Source: Cannabis sativa (taxonomy: Eukaryota; Streptophyta; Magnoliopsida; Rosales; Cannabaceae). From it: a stretch of DNA of 64,000 bases. The DNA lies in the NCBI RefSeq assembly GCF_029168945.1, contig NC_083605.1, positions 40,437,280 to 40,501,279 of the forward strand, in the 5' to 3' direction. How positions within the stretch are numbered: the first letter of the stretch is position 1; each line of letters begins with the position of its first letter. This document shows positions 1-11,877 of this stretch, in pieces. The notes under the pieces were generated by a model. It had not been told where the DNA came from. It saw only the letters and a list, made by a program, of their open reading frames with translations, and ran no database searches. Both the position numbers and the translations under genes were made by a program.

Positions 1-2885
1 CTCAATAGCCTCGCTCGTTCTTTGGACAGCTTCAGGTCCAAGATACCTACGTTCACCAGCCTCATCCCAGTGAATAGGTGATCGACATTTCCTTCCATAA
101 AGCATCTCATACGGAGCCATGCCAATGGTACTCTGATAACTATTGTTATAAGAAAACTCAATCAGAGGTAGGTACTTGTTCCAAGAACCTTCAAAGTCCA
201 TTATACATGCCCTCAACATATCCTCAAGTATCTGGATAGTTCTTTCAGATTGTCCATCGGTTTGAGGATGAAAAGCTGTACTGAATTTCAACTTAGTACC
301 CATTGCTTGCTGTAAACTTTCCCAGAATTTGGATGTAAATTTTGGATCTCGATCTGAAACTATCGACTTTGGGGCACCATGAAGTCGAACTATCTCTTTA
401 ATATACAAATCAGCATATTGATCCACTGTATACGTTGTCCTCACCGGGAGAAAGTGAGCAGACTTCGTATATCGATCCACTATCACCCAAATAGAATCAT
501 AATACCCTACTGTTCTGGGTAATCCCACCACAAAATCCATGGTGATGTCTTCCCATTTCCATTCAGGAATCTTTAGAGGTTGAAGCAAACCTGCCGGCCT
601 TTGGTGTTCTGCTTTAATTTGTTGACAGGTTAAGCATTTTGACACATATTCAACAATATCCCTCTTCATACCCGGCCACCAATACAAAGCTTTCACATCA
701 TGATACATCTTGGTTGTTCCCGGGTGTAAGGAGTACGGTGTAGTATGAGATTCATCAAGAATCTCTTGTCTGATTTCTTTGTCAACCTAAGCATACGTAT
801 TCTCGTTTTTGTATCGCAACAACCCATCAGATAAGCATGAAAAGTCTCTTGCCAATCCAGCCTCTAACTTCTCCTTATGTCCCTGTAGCTCAAGGTCACC
901 TTGTTGGGCTACTCTAATTCTTTCCAATAGATTAGATTGTATGGTGATATTAGCAAGTTTTCCAATTATAAATTCAATTCCCGCTCTCGTCATATCCTCA
1001 GCCAACTTGGCTGAGATTTCCTTTAGTTCACAAACTTGCCCTGGTCCTTTCCGACTTAGAGCATCCGCTACCACATTTGCTTTACCAGGGTGGTAGAGAA
1101 TCTCGCAGTCATAATCTTTGACCAGTTCTAACCATCGTCGTTGCCTCATATTTAAATCCTTCTGAGTGAAAAAGTACTTGAGGCTTTTGTGATCTGTATA
1201 AATTTCACACTTCTCACCGTACAGATAGTGACGCCAAACTTTTAGTGCAAAGACAACCGCTGCTAATTCAATATCATGGGTAGGATATCGTTGCTCATAC
1301 TCCTTCAATTGCCTGGATGCATAAGCAATCACTTTCCCTGATTGCATAAGAACACAACCTAACCCTTGTTTGGATGCATCACAATAAATCACGAACTTTT
1401 CGTCACCTTTTGGTAAGGTTAGCACAGGAGCGGTAATCAACCTTTGTTTCAATTCCTGGAAACTACCTTCACACTTGTCAGTCCAAACAAACTTACAATT
1501 CTTTCGGGTCAACTCAGTTAAAGGCGTAGAAATCTTTGCAAAGCCCTCAACAAATCTTCGGTAATACCCTGCTAACCCCAGGAAACTTCTAACTTCGGTT
1601 GCTGACTTAGGTCGAGGCCAGTCACGCACTGCTTCAACCTTTACTGGATCCACTAAAATACCATCTTTACTCACCACATGCCCCAAGAAACTCACCTGAG
1701 GTAACCAAAATTCACATTTCTTAAATTTTGCATACAACTTATGCTCCCTGAGACGTTGTAATACCATTCAAAGATGTCTTTCGTGAGTCTCATCCGAGTC
1801 TGAATAAATTAGAATATCATCGATAAAGACAATAACGAAATCATCCAGAAAATCTCTGAACACTCGGTTCATCAAGTCCATAAATGCTGCCGGGGCATTT
1901 GTCAATCCGAAGGACATTACCAAGAATTCATAATGACCATACCGGGTCCGAAAAGCTGTCTTGGGAATATCCTCCTCTCGAATCCTCAGTTGGTGATAAC
2001 CAGAGCGAAGCTCAATCTGAGAAAAGACAGTTTTACCACCCGCAACCGATCAAATAAATCATCTATTCTTGGCGAGGGTACTTGTTCTTCACTGTTAATT
2101 TGTTTAACTCCCGATAATCTATACACATTAGTAATGTTCCATCTTTCTTTTTCACAAACAAAACTGGTGCACCCCAAGGTGAAGTGCTAGGTCTAGTGAA
2201 TTTTAAATCCATCATCCCCTGTAATTGAACTTTTAGCTCTTTCAGCTCTGCAGGTGCCATCCTATAGGGAGCTTTCGATACAGGCTCAGCTCCTGGTATT
2301 AAATCAATCTCAAAATCAATTTCACGTTTTGGTGGCAACCCTGGTAACTCTTCTGGGAACACATCCAGAAATTCTCGAACCACTGGGACATGCTCCGGTC
2401 CCGCTAGTGGTTCCCTGGAAATATCCACAACACTTGCTAAGAAACCAATGCACCCCTCACACAACAAATCCCTTGCCTTAAGGGCTGAAATTAAGGGAAT
2501 CCGAGATCCTTGCATCTTACCCACAAATACAAAAGGGTCCTCGCCCTCAGGCTGAAAAGTTACCATCTTTCTTTTACAATCAATGGTGGCGTTGTATTTA
2601 GCAAGCCAATCCATCCCCAAAATAACATCAAAATCCTCCAGATTTAATTCTATCAGATCAACTGATAACTCTCTTCCTTCCACAAACACTGGAAGGGATC
2701 GAACCCACCTGCTGGAGATAACCAACTCCCCAGTAGGCAACAAGGTTCCAAAACCTCTAGAAAGCACATCACTAGGTTTATTCAGCTGCTCAATTATTCT
2801 ACTTGAAATATAAGAATGCGTCGCACCAGAATCAATTAATACAGTCAATAAAGTACCAGCAACGTAAAGCCGACTCCGTCACAGT
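1..2885 (-). pseudogene. pol: pol of element A: protease, reverse transcriptase, RNase H, integrase (partial)
   Basis: Protease active site [10 protein letters not shown] lies near 2830. RT follows ([31 protein letters not shown]), with the FIDD catalytic motif near 1815-1825. RNase H ([15 protein letters not shown]) is near 1340-1390. Integrase covers 786-1: CLTCQQIK of the zinc domain near 620-640, first catalytic Asp in TMDFVVGLP, second in VSDRDPKF, Glu in DGQSERTIQ. Damage: frameshifts near 2060 and 2030, an in-frame TGA at about 1768-1770 where relatives have Arg or Gln, and TAG at 787-789 ahead of the integrase. The protein would normally make cDNA and insert it; this copy cannot as one polypeptide. 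The integrase C-terminus and chromodomain are outside the window. Confidence 0.9.
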
Positions 2886-4039
2886 AGAAGGACCAGCATC
2901 AGCCTCAGCTTGAGTCAGGGCAAATACTCGAGCAGGAGCGGGTGTATCATCCTTCTTTTGCTCTAACCGTAGCAATTGTGGGCAATTTCTCTTCATATGA
3001 CCCACCATTCCACAGTGGAAACAGGCCCTAGCCTGACACTCGCCCAGGTGATGCCTTTTACACCTCGGACATTCAGGAAAAGTCCGCCAGTTTTCATTCC
3101 CACTACGACGAAAACCTTGGTTACCCTGGAATCTTTTGTTTGGGCCTGCTGCTGATGTTTCACTAGGTCTTTTCCTGCGGTCACCAAGATCAGTACCCCT
3201 ACCCGAACCAGCACCTGCTGTTTGTTTCCACGAATCTCTTCTGGCAATATTTTTCTTTCGTATCTGAGCCTCTGCACCCTCAGAAACTAAAGCCAACTCA
3301 ACTATCTGAGCATAAGTTCGGGCAACCCCCGGTTGTTTAGAAGCAACAATCACATCCCGGGCGATGTGTTCATCTAGCCCCCGAATAAACTTTGCTTTTC
3401 TAGCAGCTTCAGTAGCCACCTCATCTGAGGCAAACTTTGCCAGTCGATCAAACTTAGTAGCATACTCTGTCACAGTCATACTACCCTGAGTTAACCGTAT
3501 AAACTCTTCCGCCTTTGCCGCCTTAATAGACTCATTATAATACTTCTCAAAAAATAAGGCCCGAAAAGTTTCCTGTGTCATATTATTCATATCATGGCCC
3601 TGAGATACAATCTCCCACCAAATACGGCATCATCTCGTAGCATATAGGTAGCACACCTGACTCGGTCATTATCTTCAACTCGCATAAAATCAAAAATGGA
3701 TGTTATCATACTCATCCATTGCTCTGCTTTGAGTGGATCAGCACCACCCTCAAACACTGGCGGGTTCTGCTTCCTGAACCGTTCATATAATGGTTCCAAA
3801 CGATTTCCTGCATCCGGTGGCACTACTAGAGGTGCCGGAGGATCAGGATTCAGATTTAGAGCAGGCTGAGCTCGCTGCTCTCTCAATTCTCTGATTTGTT
3901 CACCCTGCTGCCGAATAGTTTCTTGCATAGCAGCATATAACTGTTCCCAATTAGGTGGTGGTAAAGGGTTCTCTCCCTCACCGGCAGCCCTGAGCCCAGC
4001 TAGCTCGCGGGCACCCCTACCAGTCCGCCTTGGGTGCAT
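2886..4039 (-). pseudogene. gag: gag of element A (capsid and nucleocapsid), frameshifted
   Basis: Encodes the structural Gag polyprotein that packages element RNA. I place the start at the ATG at 4039 (MHPRRTGRG), because it matches the MDARRTTRS start of the related elements. The capsid region includes LEPLYERFRKQNPPVF. A frameshift near 3630 breaks the conserved WW-containing capsid segment, and the frame resumes at about 3590 with NNMTQETFRALFFEKYYNE. A basic stretch follows, then one CCHC zinc knuckle (CFHCGMVGHMKRNCP) near 2990-3035. A second frameshift near 2885 separates gag from the protease. In D the two regions share one frame, so this is probably decay and not programmed recoding. 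Confidence 0.85.
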
Positions 4040-4264
4040 AACTATACACCTGCGATCACATTCCAAGTAATAACAATACTGATAAGTATTTCCATATATT
4101 ATAATCCTTCCCACAACATTCTGATATCGACATAATTCAGATAATCAGGTAATCAGAAAATTAACAAGCTGTCTGTTAACTTAAAACTTACTAAACCATG
4201 AGTCGATCGGGTCCTTGCAGCCAATGTACATATCAAACCGCCTTCGGGATCTAAAAACCTTGGC

Positions 4265-4276
4265 GCTACGATACCA
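4265..4276 (-). other. Primer binding site of element A (initiator tRNA-Met type, degenerate)
   Basis: Minus strand reads TGGTATCGTAGC three bases inside the LTR end. The intact form in neighbouring elements is TGGTATCAGAGC, complementary to the 3' end of initiator tRNA-Met; here the middle bases differ. Confidence 0.7.
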
Positions 4277-4279
4277 TGT

Positions 4280-6299
4280 TGTAACGCCCCGTGCAACAGT
4301 GGACGCCACGTGTGTGCACTTTATTTAAAATACCAATAATTATATAAGATGTAATTATACTAAAAGTGTGGGTAATTAAAATTTTGATAGTTAAAACTCA
4401 ACCTTTAAATTGTTTAACAAAAGATAAGTAACATGATTTATGGGGTCCCCCTGTTTTCAAAATATTTACAAACTGATTTCAAAGTATTTTACAACATAAA
4501 CTTTATATTTTTCCAAAATACAATCAAAATAGAGCATCCTGTAAACTGGCCGCCCGTGGCCGGTATGTACATTCTTCTTGTGACCATAACTCATGGTTGT
4601 TCGACTTTAGCTTTTCCTTTACCTCGCACCATAAAGCACCGGTGAGTCACAGAGACTCAGCAAGAAAGTGATCAAAACAATAATTGAAAGAAATTGATTA
4701 TCCACTTAATCTCATGCCATTATGTTTACTCACTATTCGATAATAACAAGCATTTTCTTAAACATCATACATTCCTGGTACTTAATAAAGTACCACTTTT
4801 ACCACTCGTTACATACGAGCTGAATATGTCACTATCGTTGCCCGATAACGCAAACGATAAGTAAGAAACCTAACCGCGGTTTCAAGAGTAATTACTCATA
4901 ACGGTAATAACCGTTTCCAACCCTAGGTAATAACCTAGGCTTAATAAGCTTTAATCAATATCATGATAATAATCAAGATCACCTCCATTCATTCATTGAT
5001 TTTTAACCACATATGGTGCTTACCACTTTTCTTACCTTAATTCAGAAGTCAAGAATATGGCCGACCTGGGTGGAAAAACAAGCTAGGCAATCCCGGTCCT
5101 ATGTCACGACAATTGAGAAACACAAATAAATACCTTAACATAATATTCCGGATTAAAACCCTAATTCTAAACCGATTAGACTTAGCCTTCACCATCAATA
5201 TAATAATTCAAATAACTCAAAATTATTCAAAGGCAGATACTAGGTTCAACCCCGAGCTAAACACGGATCAGAGAAAAACCCGAGAATTGTTCCCCTGCTG
5301 TAACCGGTCGACCGGTTCTGATACAGCAGAACCAACCGGTCGACCTGTTCTTTGCCGTACCAGAACAATTCTGGTTTTTCTCCTCCAGCTCGAACCAAAA
5401 CCAAATCATACCTAATTTGCACTTCCAGAACAGTTCAACATACTAAATACAATGCATTCAACATATCATTTAATCACAATTCATCATGTTACTCAAAATC
5501 AACATCTCACTTGTCAATTTTCATTAAAAACATCACTTTCCACACCTATTTGTTGCACAGCCCTTAATCTCCCTCAATCTTCATTCACACAAGTTCCAAA
5601 TCACCCTAAGAACCTACCCTAACTTCAGCTTATACCCCAGCTCTGAATAAATGAAAACCCTCACCAAAACCTAATCTAAACTCATGGAAACCAACCAAGA
5701 AAAGAGTAGAAACCTTACCTCCACTTAGCTAGCTCCTAGGGTTAGGATTAGCTCAAGAATTTGAAGAAAAAGAAGTGAGTTTTTCCCTGGTTCCAGCTGC
5801 TACAGTGATCGGCAGAAGGAGAAGAAGAGAAAAGCTTGGAGTTGTTGTTTTTTTTTTTGAAAAAAAATGATTCCTTGCCTTGGAAGGCAACTTCTTTAAA
5901 TAAGGGTTTCTTTTTTTTTTTTTCCTTTGCAGCCACAAAATAAATAAGTAAAGAAAAGAGATTGCCAAAAATAAAATGACTAAACTATCCCTCAAAATAA
6001 CCTAAACTTAAATTATAACCTAGGGGCATTTTGGTAATTTTACTAATTCCCCAATCCGACATTCTAATAAAATTCTAACTTAATCCGGGATATTCTCCAA
6101 AATAATTCTTTCATTTAATGTCGTGACATTGCTAACCACATAGCTAAAATTCCACAATTGCCGGGCCCAAAATAACGTATTTCATTAAATAATTTCTCAA
6201 AAATTCATCTAAGATCATAATCCTACTTCATTTTCCAAGTAATTACATATTTAATAAAATATGTCCATTTAAATATTATTTATTTTCTGGGATATTACA
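4280..6299 (-). repeat. 5' LTR of element A (about 2.02 kb)
   Basis: On the minus strand it starts TGTAATATCCC at 6299 and ends GGGGCGTTACA at 4280, giving the canonical TG...CA ends. It abuts a primer-site-like stretch on the inner side and foreign pol sequence on the outer side. Features inside: a TGAGTC/GACTCA stem (4643-4659), perfect or near-perfect AACCGGTCGACCGGTT palindromes near 5302 and 5334, A/T homopolymers near 5850 and 5910, and a TATA-like TTATTTAAAG on the minus strand near 5890. It is AT-rich and no coding sequence is evident. Confidence 0.9.
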
Positions 6300-9200
6300 G
6301 ATTAGGTCTATGCCGATCAGGATAGATGGTAGAGAGTTAAGTGCTTATCTGATAGAGATGAGTTTAGTCGAATTCGATATTATTTTAGGAATGGATTTCC
6401 TATCTAAATATTCGGCGAGCATTGACTGTAAAAGGAAGATGGTGGTCTTCCAACCGGAAAGTGAAGAACCGTTTGTATTTGTTGGTTCAGTTCAGGGATC
6501 TCGGATCCCGGTGATCTCGGCTATGTCAGCGAGAGAATTGTTGCACGGCGGTTGCTTAGGGTTTCTGGCCGTGGTGGTGGACACCACTCGGCCAGATACC
6601 ATTCGGCCAGAGGACATCAGAGTGGTTCGAGAATTTTTGGACGTTTTTCCCGAAGAACTTCCAGGGTTACCACCTCAGCGGGAGATTGATTTCGTGATAG
6701 ACTTGGCACCAGGAGTGGAACCGGTGTCCAAAGCCCCATATAGGATGGCTCCAGCTGAACTTAAGGAATTAAAGATTCAGCTCCAAGGGTTGCTTGACAT
6801 AGGGTTCATTCGGCCCAGTGTGTCACCCTGGGGAGCCCCGGTTTTGTTCGTCAAGAAGAAGGATGGATCTATGAGGATGTGCATCGACTACAGGGAATTG
6901 AACAAGCTAACGGTGAAGAATAAATATCCATTACCTAGGATCGATGACTTGTTCGATCAGCTTCAGGGGAAGACGGTCTTTTCTAAGATTGATCTCCGTT
7001 CGGGTTATCATCAGTTGAGAATCCGAGAGGAGGACATTCAAAAGACGGCTTTCCGCACTAGGTATGGACATTACGAGTTTCTGCTTATGTCATTCGGACT
7101 AACCAATGCTCCTGCAGCATTCATGGACCTGATGAATAGAGTATTCAAGGATTTCCTCGATATCTGTGTGATTGTATTTATCGACGACATCCTCGTGTAG
7201 TCTCAATCAGAAGAGGAGCATGAGTTACATCTTCAGATGGTACTACAACGGCTTCGAGAACATAGGCTTTATGCCAAGTTCAAGAAATGTGAGTTCTGGC
7301 TATCTCAGGTGTCCTTCCTAGGGCACATTGTGAGCAAGGATGGGATCAAGGTGGATCCCGAGAAGATTGAATCCGTCAGGGATTGGCCGAGACCGAAGAC
7401 AGTGACAGAGATCAGAAGCTTCTTGGGTTTAGCTGGGTACTACCGTAGGTTCGTCGAAGGGTTCTCCAAAATTTCAATGCCCCTAACCGAGCTTACAAAG
7501 AAGAATCAGCGGTTTATCTGGTCAGATAAATGTGAAGCTAGTTTTCAGGAGCTGAACCAGAGGTTGATTACTGCTCCAGTGCTAGCTTTGCCTTCGGACA
7601 AGGAGAAATTCGTAGTATACTGTGACGCATCCAAACAGGGTTTGGGGTGTGTGTTGATGCAAGCCGATCGGGTCATCGCTTATGCCTCCCGTCAGTTAAA
7701 GGATTATGAACAGCGATACCCGACTCATGATCTAGAATTGGCCGCAGTGGTTTTTGCACTGAAGATTTGGCGGCATTACCTGTATGGGGAGAAGTGTGAG
7801 ATCTATACCGACCATAAAAGTCTCAAGTATTTCTTTACTCAGAAAGATTTGAACATGAGACAAAGGCGTTGGTTGGAATTAGTGAAGGATTATGATTGTG
7901 AGATCCTCTATCATCCCGGAAAAAGCCAATGTAGTGGCTGATGCCCTGGGCAGAAGGGGTCCCGGGCAAGTAGCTTGTATGGTTCAGATCTCACCTCAGC
8001 TAGCAAAGGATATGGTTAGATCCAGCATTGAGTTTGTGGTAGGTCAGCTTCACAACTTGACGCTGCAATCTGATCTGTTGGAAAGAATAAAAGTCGCTCA
8101 GATGACAGATCCGGAGTTAGTGAAGATCCGAGATGAGGTGTTGGCTGGTCAAGCCAAGGACTTTTCAGTGTCAGACAACGGGATGCTTTTGTATAAAGCC
8201 AGGGTTTGTGTTCCGAACAGTGTGGAACTTAGAAATGAGATCTTTGAGGAGGCTCATTCTACCCCGTATTCTCTGCATCCCGACACCACCAAGATGTACC
8301 AAGATTTGAAACCGTACTTCTGGTGGAGCGGTATGAAGAAGAATTTGGTAGAATTCGTATCGAAATGCCTCACTTGTCAGCAGATTAAGGCTGAACATCA
8401 GAGACCAGCAGGGTTGTTGCAGCCTCTAACCCTACCAGAATGGAAATGGGAAGATATTACGATGGATTTTGTGGTCGGGTTACCTAGGACCACGGGTTTG
8501 TATGATTCCATCTGGGTAGTGGTGGACCGATTTACTAAATCTGCTCATTTTCTGCCGGTTAGAACAACATTTACAGTGGATCAGTTGGCAGAGTTATATG
8601 TCAGAGAGATAGTGAGACTTCACGGGGTACCGAAGTCTATAGTTTCGGACAGGGATCCGAAGTTCACCTCCAAATTTTGGCAAAGTTTGCAACGGGCAAT
8701 GGATACAAAGCTGAAATTTAGTACAGCATTCCATCCTTAGACAGATGGTCAGTCCGAAAGGACAATTCAGATATTGGAGGTCATGTTGAGAGCCTGTGTT
8801 ATGGACTTTGAAGGCTCATGGAATAAATATCTACCGTTGATAGAATTTGCGTACAACAACAGTTATCAGAGTACAATAGGGATGGCTCCCTATGAACTGT
8901 TGTACGGTAGGAAGTGTAGATCCCCTATCCACTGGGATGCGACAGGGGAGAGGAAATACCTAAGTCCTAAGTCAGTTCAGCGGACCAATGAGGCGATAGA
9001 GAAGATAAAAGCTAGAATGCTTGCCTCACAGAGCAGACAGAAGAGTTACGCAGATCCGAAACGCAGAGATGTTGAGTTCCAAGTAGGGGAACATGTGTTT
9101 TTACGGGTATCTCCGATGAAGGGGATTAAACGTATCGGGAAAAGAGGCAAGTTATGCCCTAGATTTACAGGACCTTTCGAGATTCTCGAGAAAATAGGTC

Positions 9201-9538
9201 AAGTGGCATATCGGTTAGCATTGCCTCCAGCCTTATCAGCAGTTCACAACGTATTCCATGTCTCGATGTTGAGAAAATACGTTTCAGACCCCTCTCATAT
9301 AGTCAGTTATGAGAGCCTTCAGTTACAGCCAGACATGACTTATGAGGAACAGCCAGTGCAAATCCTGGATAGAAAGGATAAAGTCCTTCGGAATAAGACC
9401 ATAGCATTGGTCAAGGTTCTCTGGAGAAACAGCAAGGTGGAGGAAGCCACCTGGGAGCTTGAGTCAGATATGAGAGCTCAATATCCAGAGTTATTCAGGT
9501 TAGATTTCGGGGACGAAATCCTTTTAAGGGGGGGATAG
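6300..9538 (+). pseudogene. pol: pol of element B: late protease, RT, RNase H, integrase with chromodomain
   Basis: Domains in order: protease tail (SADLIEM-like segment, [19 protein letters not shown]), RT with [15 protein letters not shown] and the FIDD motif at about 7180-7190, RNase H with [15 protein letters not shown] at about 7620, integrase zinc domain ending CLTCQQIK at about 8370-8390, catalytic Asp in MDFVVGLP and VSDRDPKF, Glu in DGQSER, and a C-terminal chromodomain (ILDRKDKVLRNKTIALVKVL) at about 9360-9510. Lesions: TAC to TAG at 7198-7200 two residues after FIDD; one extra A in an A-run near 7920 that shifts the frame; CAG to TAG at 8738-8740. With these repaired it would match D almost residue for residue. 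Confidence 0.92.
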
Positions 9539-9539
9539 T
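9526..9539 (+). other. Polypurine tract of element B
   Basis: AAGGGGGGGATAGT lies immediately before the LTR start TGTAAAGCCC. It primes plus-strand cDNA synthesis in this family. The same tract occurs before the LTRs at 23572 and 26191. Confidence 0.8.
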
Positions 9540-11862
9540 TGTAAAGCCCGCTTAGCTAATTTGGAAGTTATCAGTTAATTATGATTAATTATGAAATTAT
9601 TTATAGCTATTTAAATAATTTATTACTGTTATTTATGGAATTCAGAAATGCATGGTTATGTTATTCAGTAGTTTTTCATATTTTGCATTTCCGGTGCCCG
9701 GTATTTTGGAACTCGGCGTTTGGCTCAGTAGAAATCACAACTTAGTATGTTATTAATTTGGGACGGGTTGTTAGACATTGGGAATGTCGGGAATGGCCGG
9801 GAATTTAGAATTTCCCAAAAATACCCCTTTAGTGTTTTTTATGAGAATTTAATATGGAGGGGCAAAATCGTCTTTTCGCCCCAATGACTTTTTGTCTTTT
9901 GTGATTTTATTAAATTGAAAAATAAATGTTTAAATGTTTATTTGATGGCTGAAATAATATGGTATATGTGGCATTTACTCTTTTTCCTTCTCATTTCAAC
10001 ACTTAGAAAATAAAATAGAAAAATTAGAAAAACTCTCTCTTTCTTTCCTCTCTATTTTCGGCTGTGCATGTGGGTGCAAAGGGGTGGATTTTGCTTTGAT
10101 TTTCTAGTGGATTCTCATCCAAAGCTAAGCATTCTTCAAGCTAGGTTAGCTTCTTTTGTTTTCTCTTGAACTTTTGTTGAAATTTTGATGAAAATATGAT
10201 GATTCTTGCATGATTTTTAGTTGCTGTTGCTGCTGTGATTTTGTTGTTAATTTATGTGGTTTAAAGCATGTTAATTGAAGTTAAATGAGCTGTTTTGAAA
10301 GCATGTTAGATAGGTTGTGCAAAGCTTAAGTTTTCTATGTAAAGAACATGTGATTTTTGAGAGAAAAGGTTATATTTTGTTGCTGTGATGTTGAGGATGT
10401 TTGCTTGTGTTTCCAGAGGTTATTCTGAGCTTGATTATGTAGAATTAAGTTGGTTTGATTGCTGATTAGGTGGTTTTGCTCAAGTTTGAGTTTAGAACTC
10501 AAAGCTTGAGCTCCAATGGCATTTTTCGTGTTTGAGTTTTCTGGGTTGTTTTGATGTCTTGGATATGTTCTAGGGAAGGTATAGAACAGGTCTGGAAAGT
10601 TTGAGGTGATTTGGGGTTGAATTGTGCAAGTTATGAAAATTTGATGTTGCTGCCTGCGAGGAACCGGAATTCCGGTTGTGCATCCGGAATTCCGGATGGG
10701 GGTCCTGAATTTCCCAGAACCGGAATTCCGGTTGGGCAACCGGTCTACCGGTTGGGGAATTTTCAGAAACCCTAGTTTTCCTCGTTTTTATGTTTTAGGG
10801 GGTATTGCCATGCTTTTTATCGATAGGGAAACTTTTAGTTCCTAGTTTTAGTCCCCGGGAAGTGATTTAGCGTGTCACTTACAGCGTTGTGATTTTTATG
10901 GTTTAGGAGCCAGTAATCCGCCGCTCAGCTTCAGTTCCAGTCAGGTTGACCGGCACACCTGAATTCGGAATCCAGGTAAGATTAGTATAACAGTATGCAT
11001 ATGTAGATTACATGTTTAGCGTGCATGTAGGAAGCCTGCTAGATTACATTAGTTATGTATATAGGCTTCGAGCCATCCAACCCTGTCACGTCGGTACAGG
11101 CTGGAGTATGACCAGCAGCCGGAGTATGACCGGTTCGACCGATCAGGCTGACATTTGGTTGGTGGTTCCGTGCTATTGACCTATCCCTTCGGTACAGGCT
11201 GGAGTATGACCAGCAGCCGGAGTATGACCGGTTCGACCGATCAGGCTGATACTGTAACACGTCGGTACAGGCAGGAGTATGACCACCAGCCGGAGTATGA
11301 CTGGTTTGACCGATCAGGCTATTACTTGTCATTATTACCGTCCCTATGAACGTTCTGAACTCAATACCGTGTTGGACACGGCAGTTAGGGGGACTCAGTA
11401 TCGTGTTGGACACGGCAGTTAGGGTTATGATCAAAGGGTATGGGCGTCTGATCATGACAGGGATTTATGTATGAGTATTATTATGCTTTTCTTACTGAGT
11501 CTGTCGACTCACAGTGCTATGTTTATGTGTAGGTAAAGGCAAGGCTAGAGCTGATGGACCGTGAACGAGCCTATGAAGATTGTACATGTCGGGGCGGTTA
11601 GGCCTGGAGTGTGCGATCATCGGGACAGCGAGGCTATTTTTGTAACTAGTCGCTAGGCGACAAATATTTTGTATAAACAGTAAACTTTTGTAAATGATTT
11701 TGTAATCGCGATCCCGAGTCTTTTGTATAAATATTTTACAAGTTTAATTAAAAAGGAAAAAATTTAATTAATCACGTTTTCCATAAACCTCGTTGATTAG
11801 CAACGAGCTGCACAGTATGTTTAAAAATCACGTAATACGCCTATGCTAGTTACGGTGTTACA
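9540..11862 (+). repeat. LTR shared by elements B (3' LTR) and C (5' LTR), 2.32 kb
   Basis: Begins TGTAAAGCCC directly after the polypurine tract of B and ends GGTGTTACA directly before the primer site and gag of C, so one LTR serves two elements. The 3' part (about 11,000 to 11,862) resembles the 3' LTR of C: three copies of the ggctggagtatgacc repeat and the CTAGTCGCTAGGCGAC segment, both different from D. The 5' part is not clearly closer to either. Contents: CCGG palindrome cluster 10662-10756, repeats 11089-11327, hairpins 11367-11381 and 11402-11414, TGAGTC hairpin near 11,500, splice-donor-like GTAAG at 10976 and GTAAAG at 11533. Confidence 0.92.
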
Positions 11863-11865
11863 ATT

Positions 11866-11877
11866 TGGTATCAGAGC
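11866..11877 (+). other. Primer binding site of element C
   Basis: TGGTATCAGAGC follows the LTR end after three bases (ATT). It is complementary to the 3' end of initiator tRNA-Met, the usual primer of this clade. Confidence 0.85.

Larger units (their letters stand above)
1..6299 (-). mobile_element. Element A: Ty3/gypsy chromovirus (Tekay/Del-like), 5' part, nested in element B
   Basis: Reading right to left on the minus strand, the order is a 2.0-kb LTR, a primer binding site, gag with a CCHC knuckle, aspartic protease, reverse transcriptase, RNase H and integrase, which runs off the window start. The right border is exact: the LTR ends at 6299 and the pol of element B resumes at 6300 with no spacer. 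The 3' LTR and chromodomain lie outside the window. Clade assignment is by resemblance of gag and integrase to B, C and D, which do show a chromodomain. Several frameshifts and stops make this copy non-autonomous. Confidence 0.93.
6300..11862 (+). mobile_element. Element B: Ty3/gypsy chromovirus, 3' part (pol + LTR)
   Basis: Starts abruptly in pol right after the LTR of A, at the point matching position 20333 of the complete copy D. This shows that A inserted into B. The left half of B (5' LTR, gag, protease) must lie before the window. Its pol is much closer to D than to C. It ends with a polypurine tract and the LTR at 9540-11862, which also serves C. Confidence 0.9.

Noticed and set aside
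809..1096. Plus-strand ORF over the pol of element A
   Set aside because: Antisense shadow of the RNase H/integrase linker; no similarity to a known protein.
2832..2900. Programmed frameshift between gag and pol in element A
   Set aside because: In D the two lie in one frame and the breaks in A, C and D are at different places, so they are random lesions.
10662..10756. CRISPR-like repeat array
   Set aside because: Repeats are short palindromes without regular spacers, in a plant LTR.
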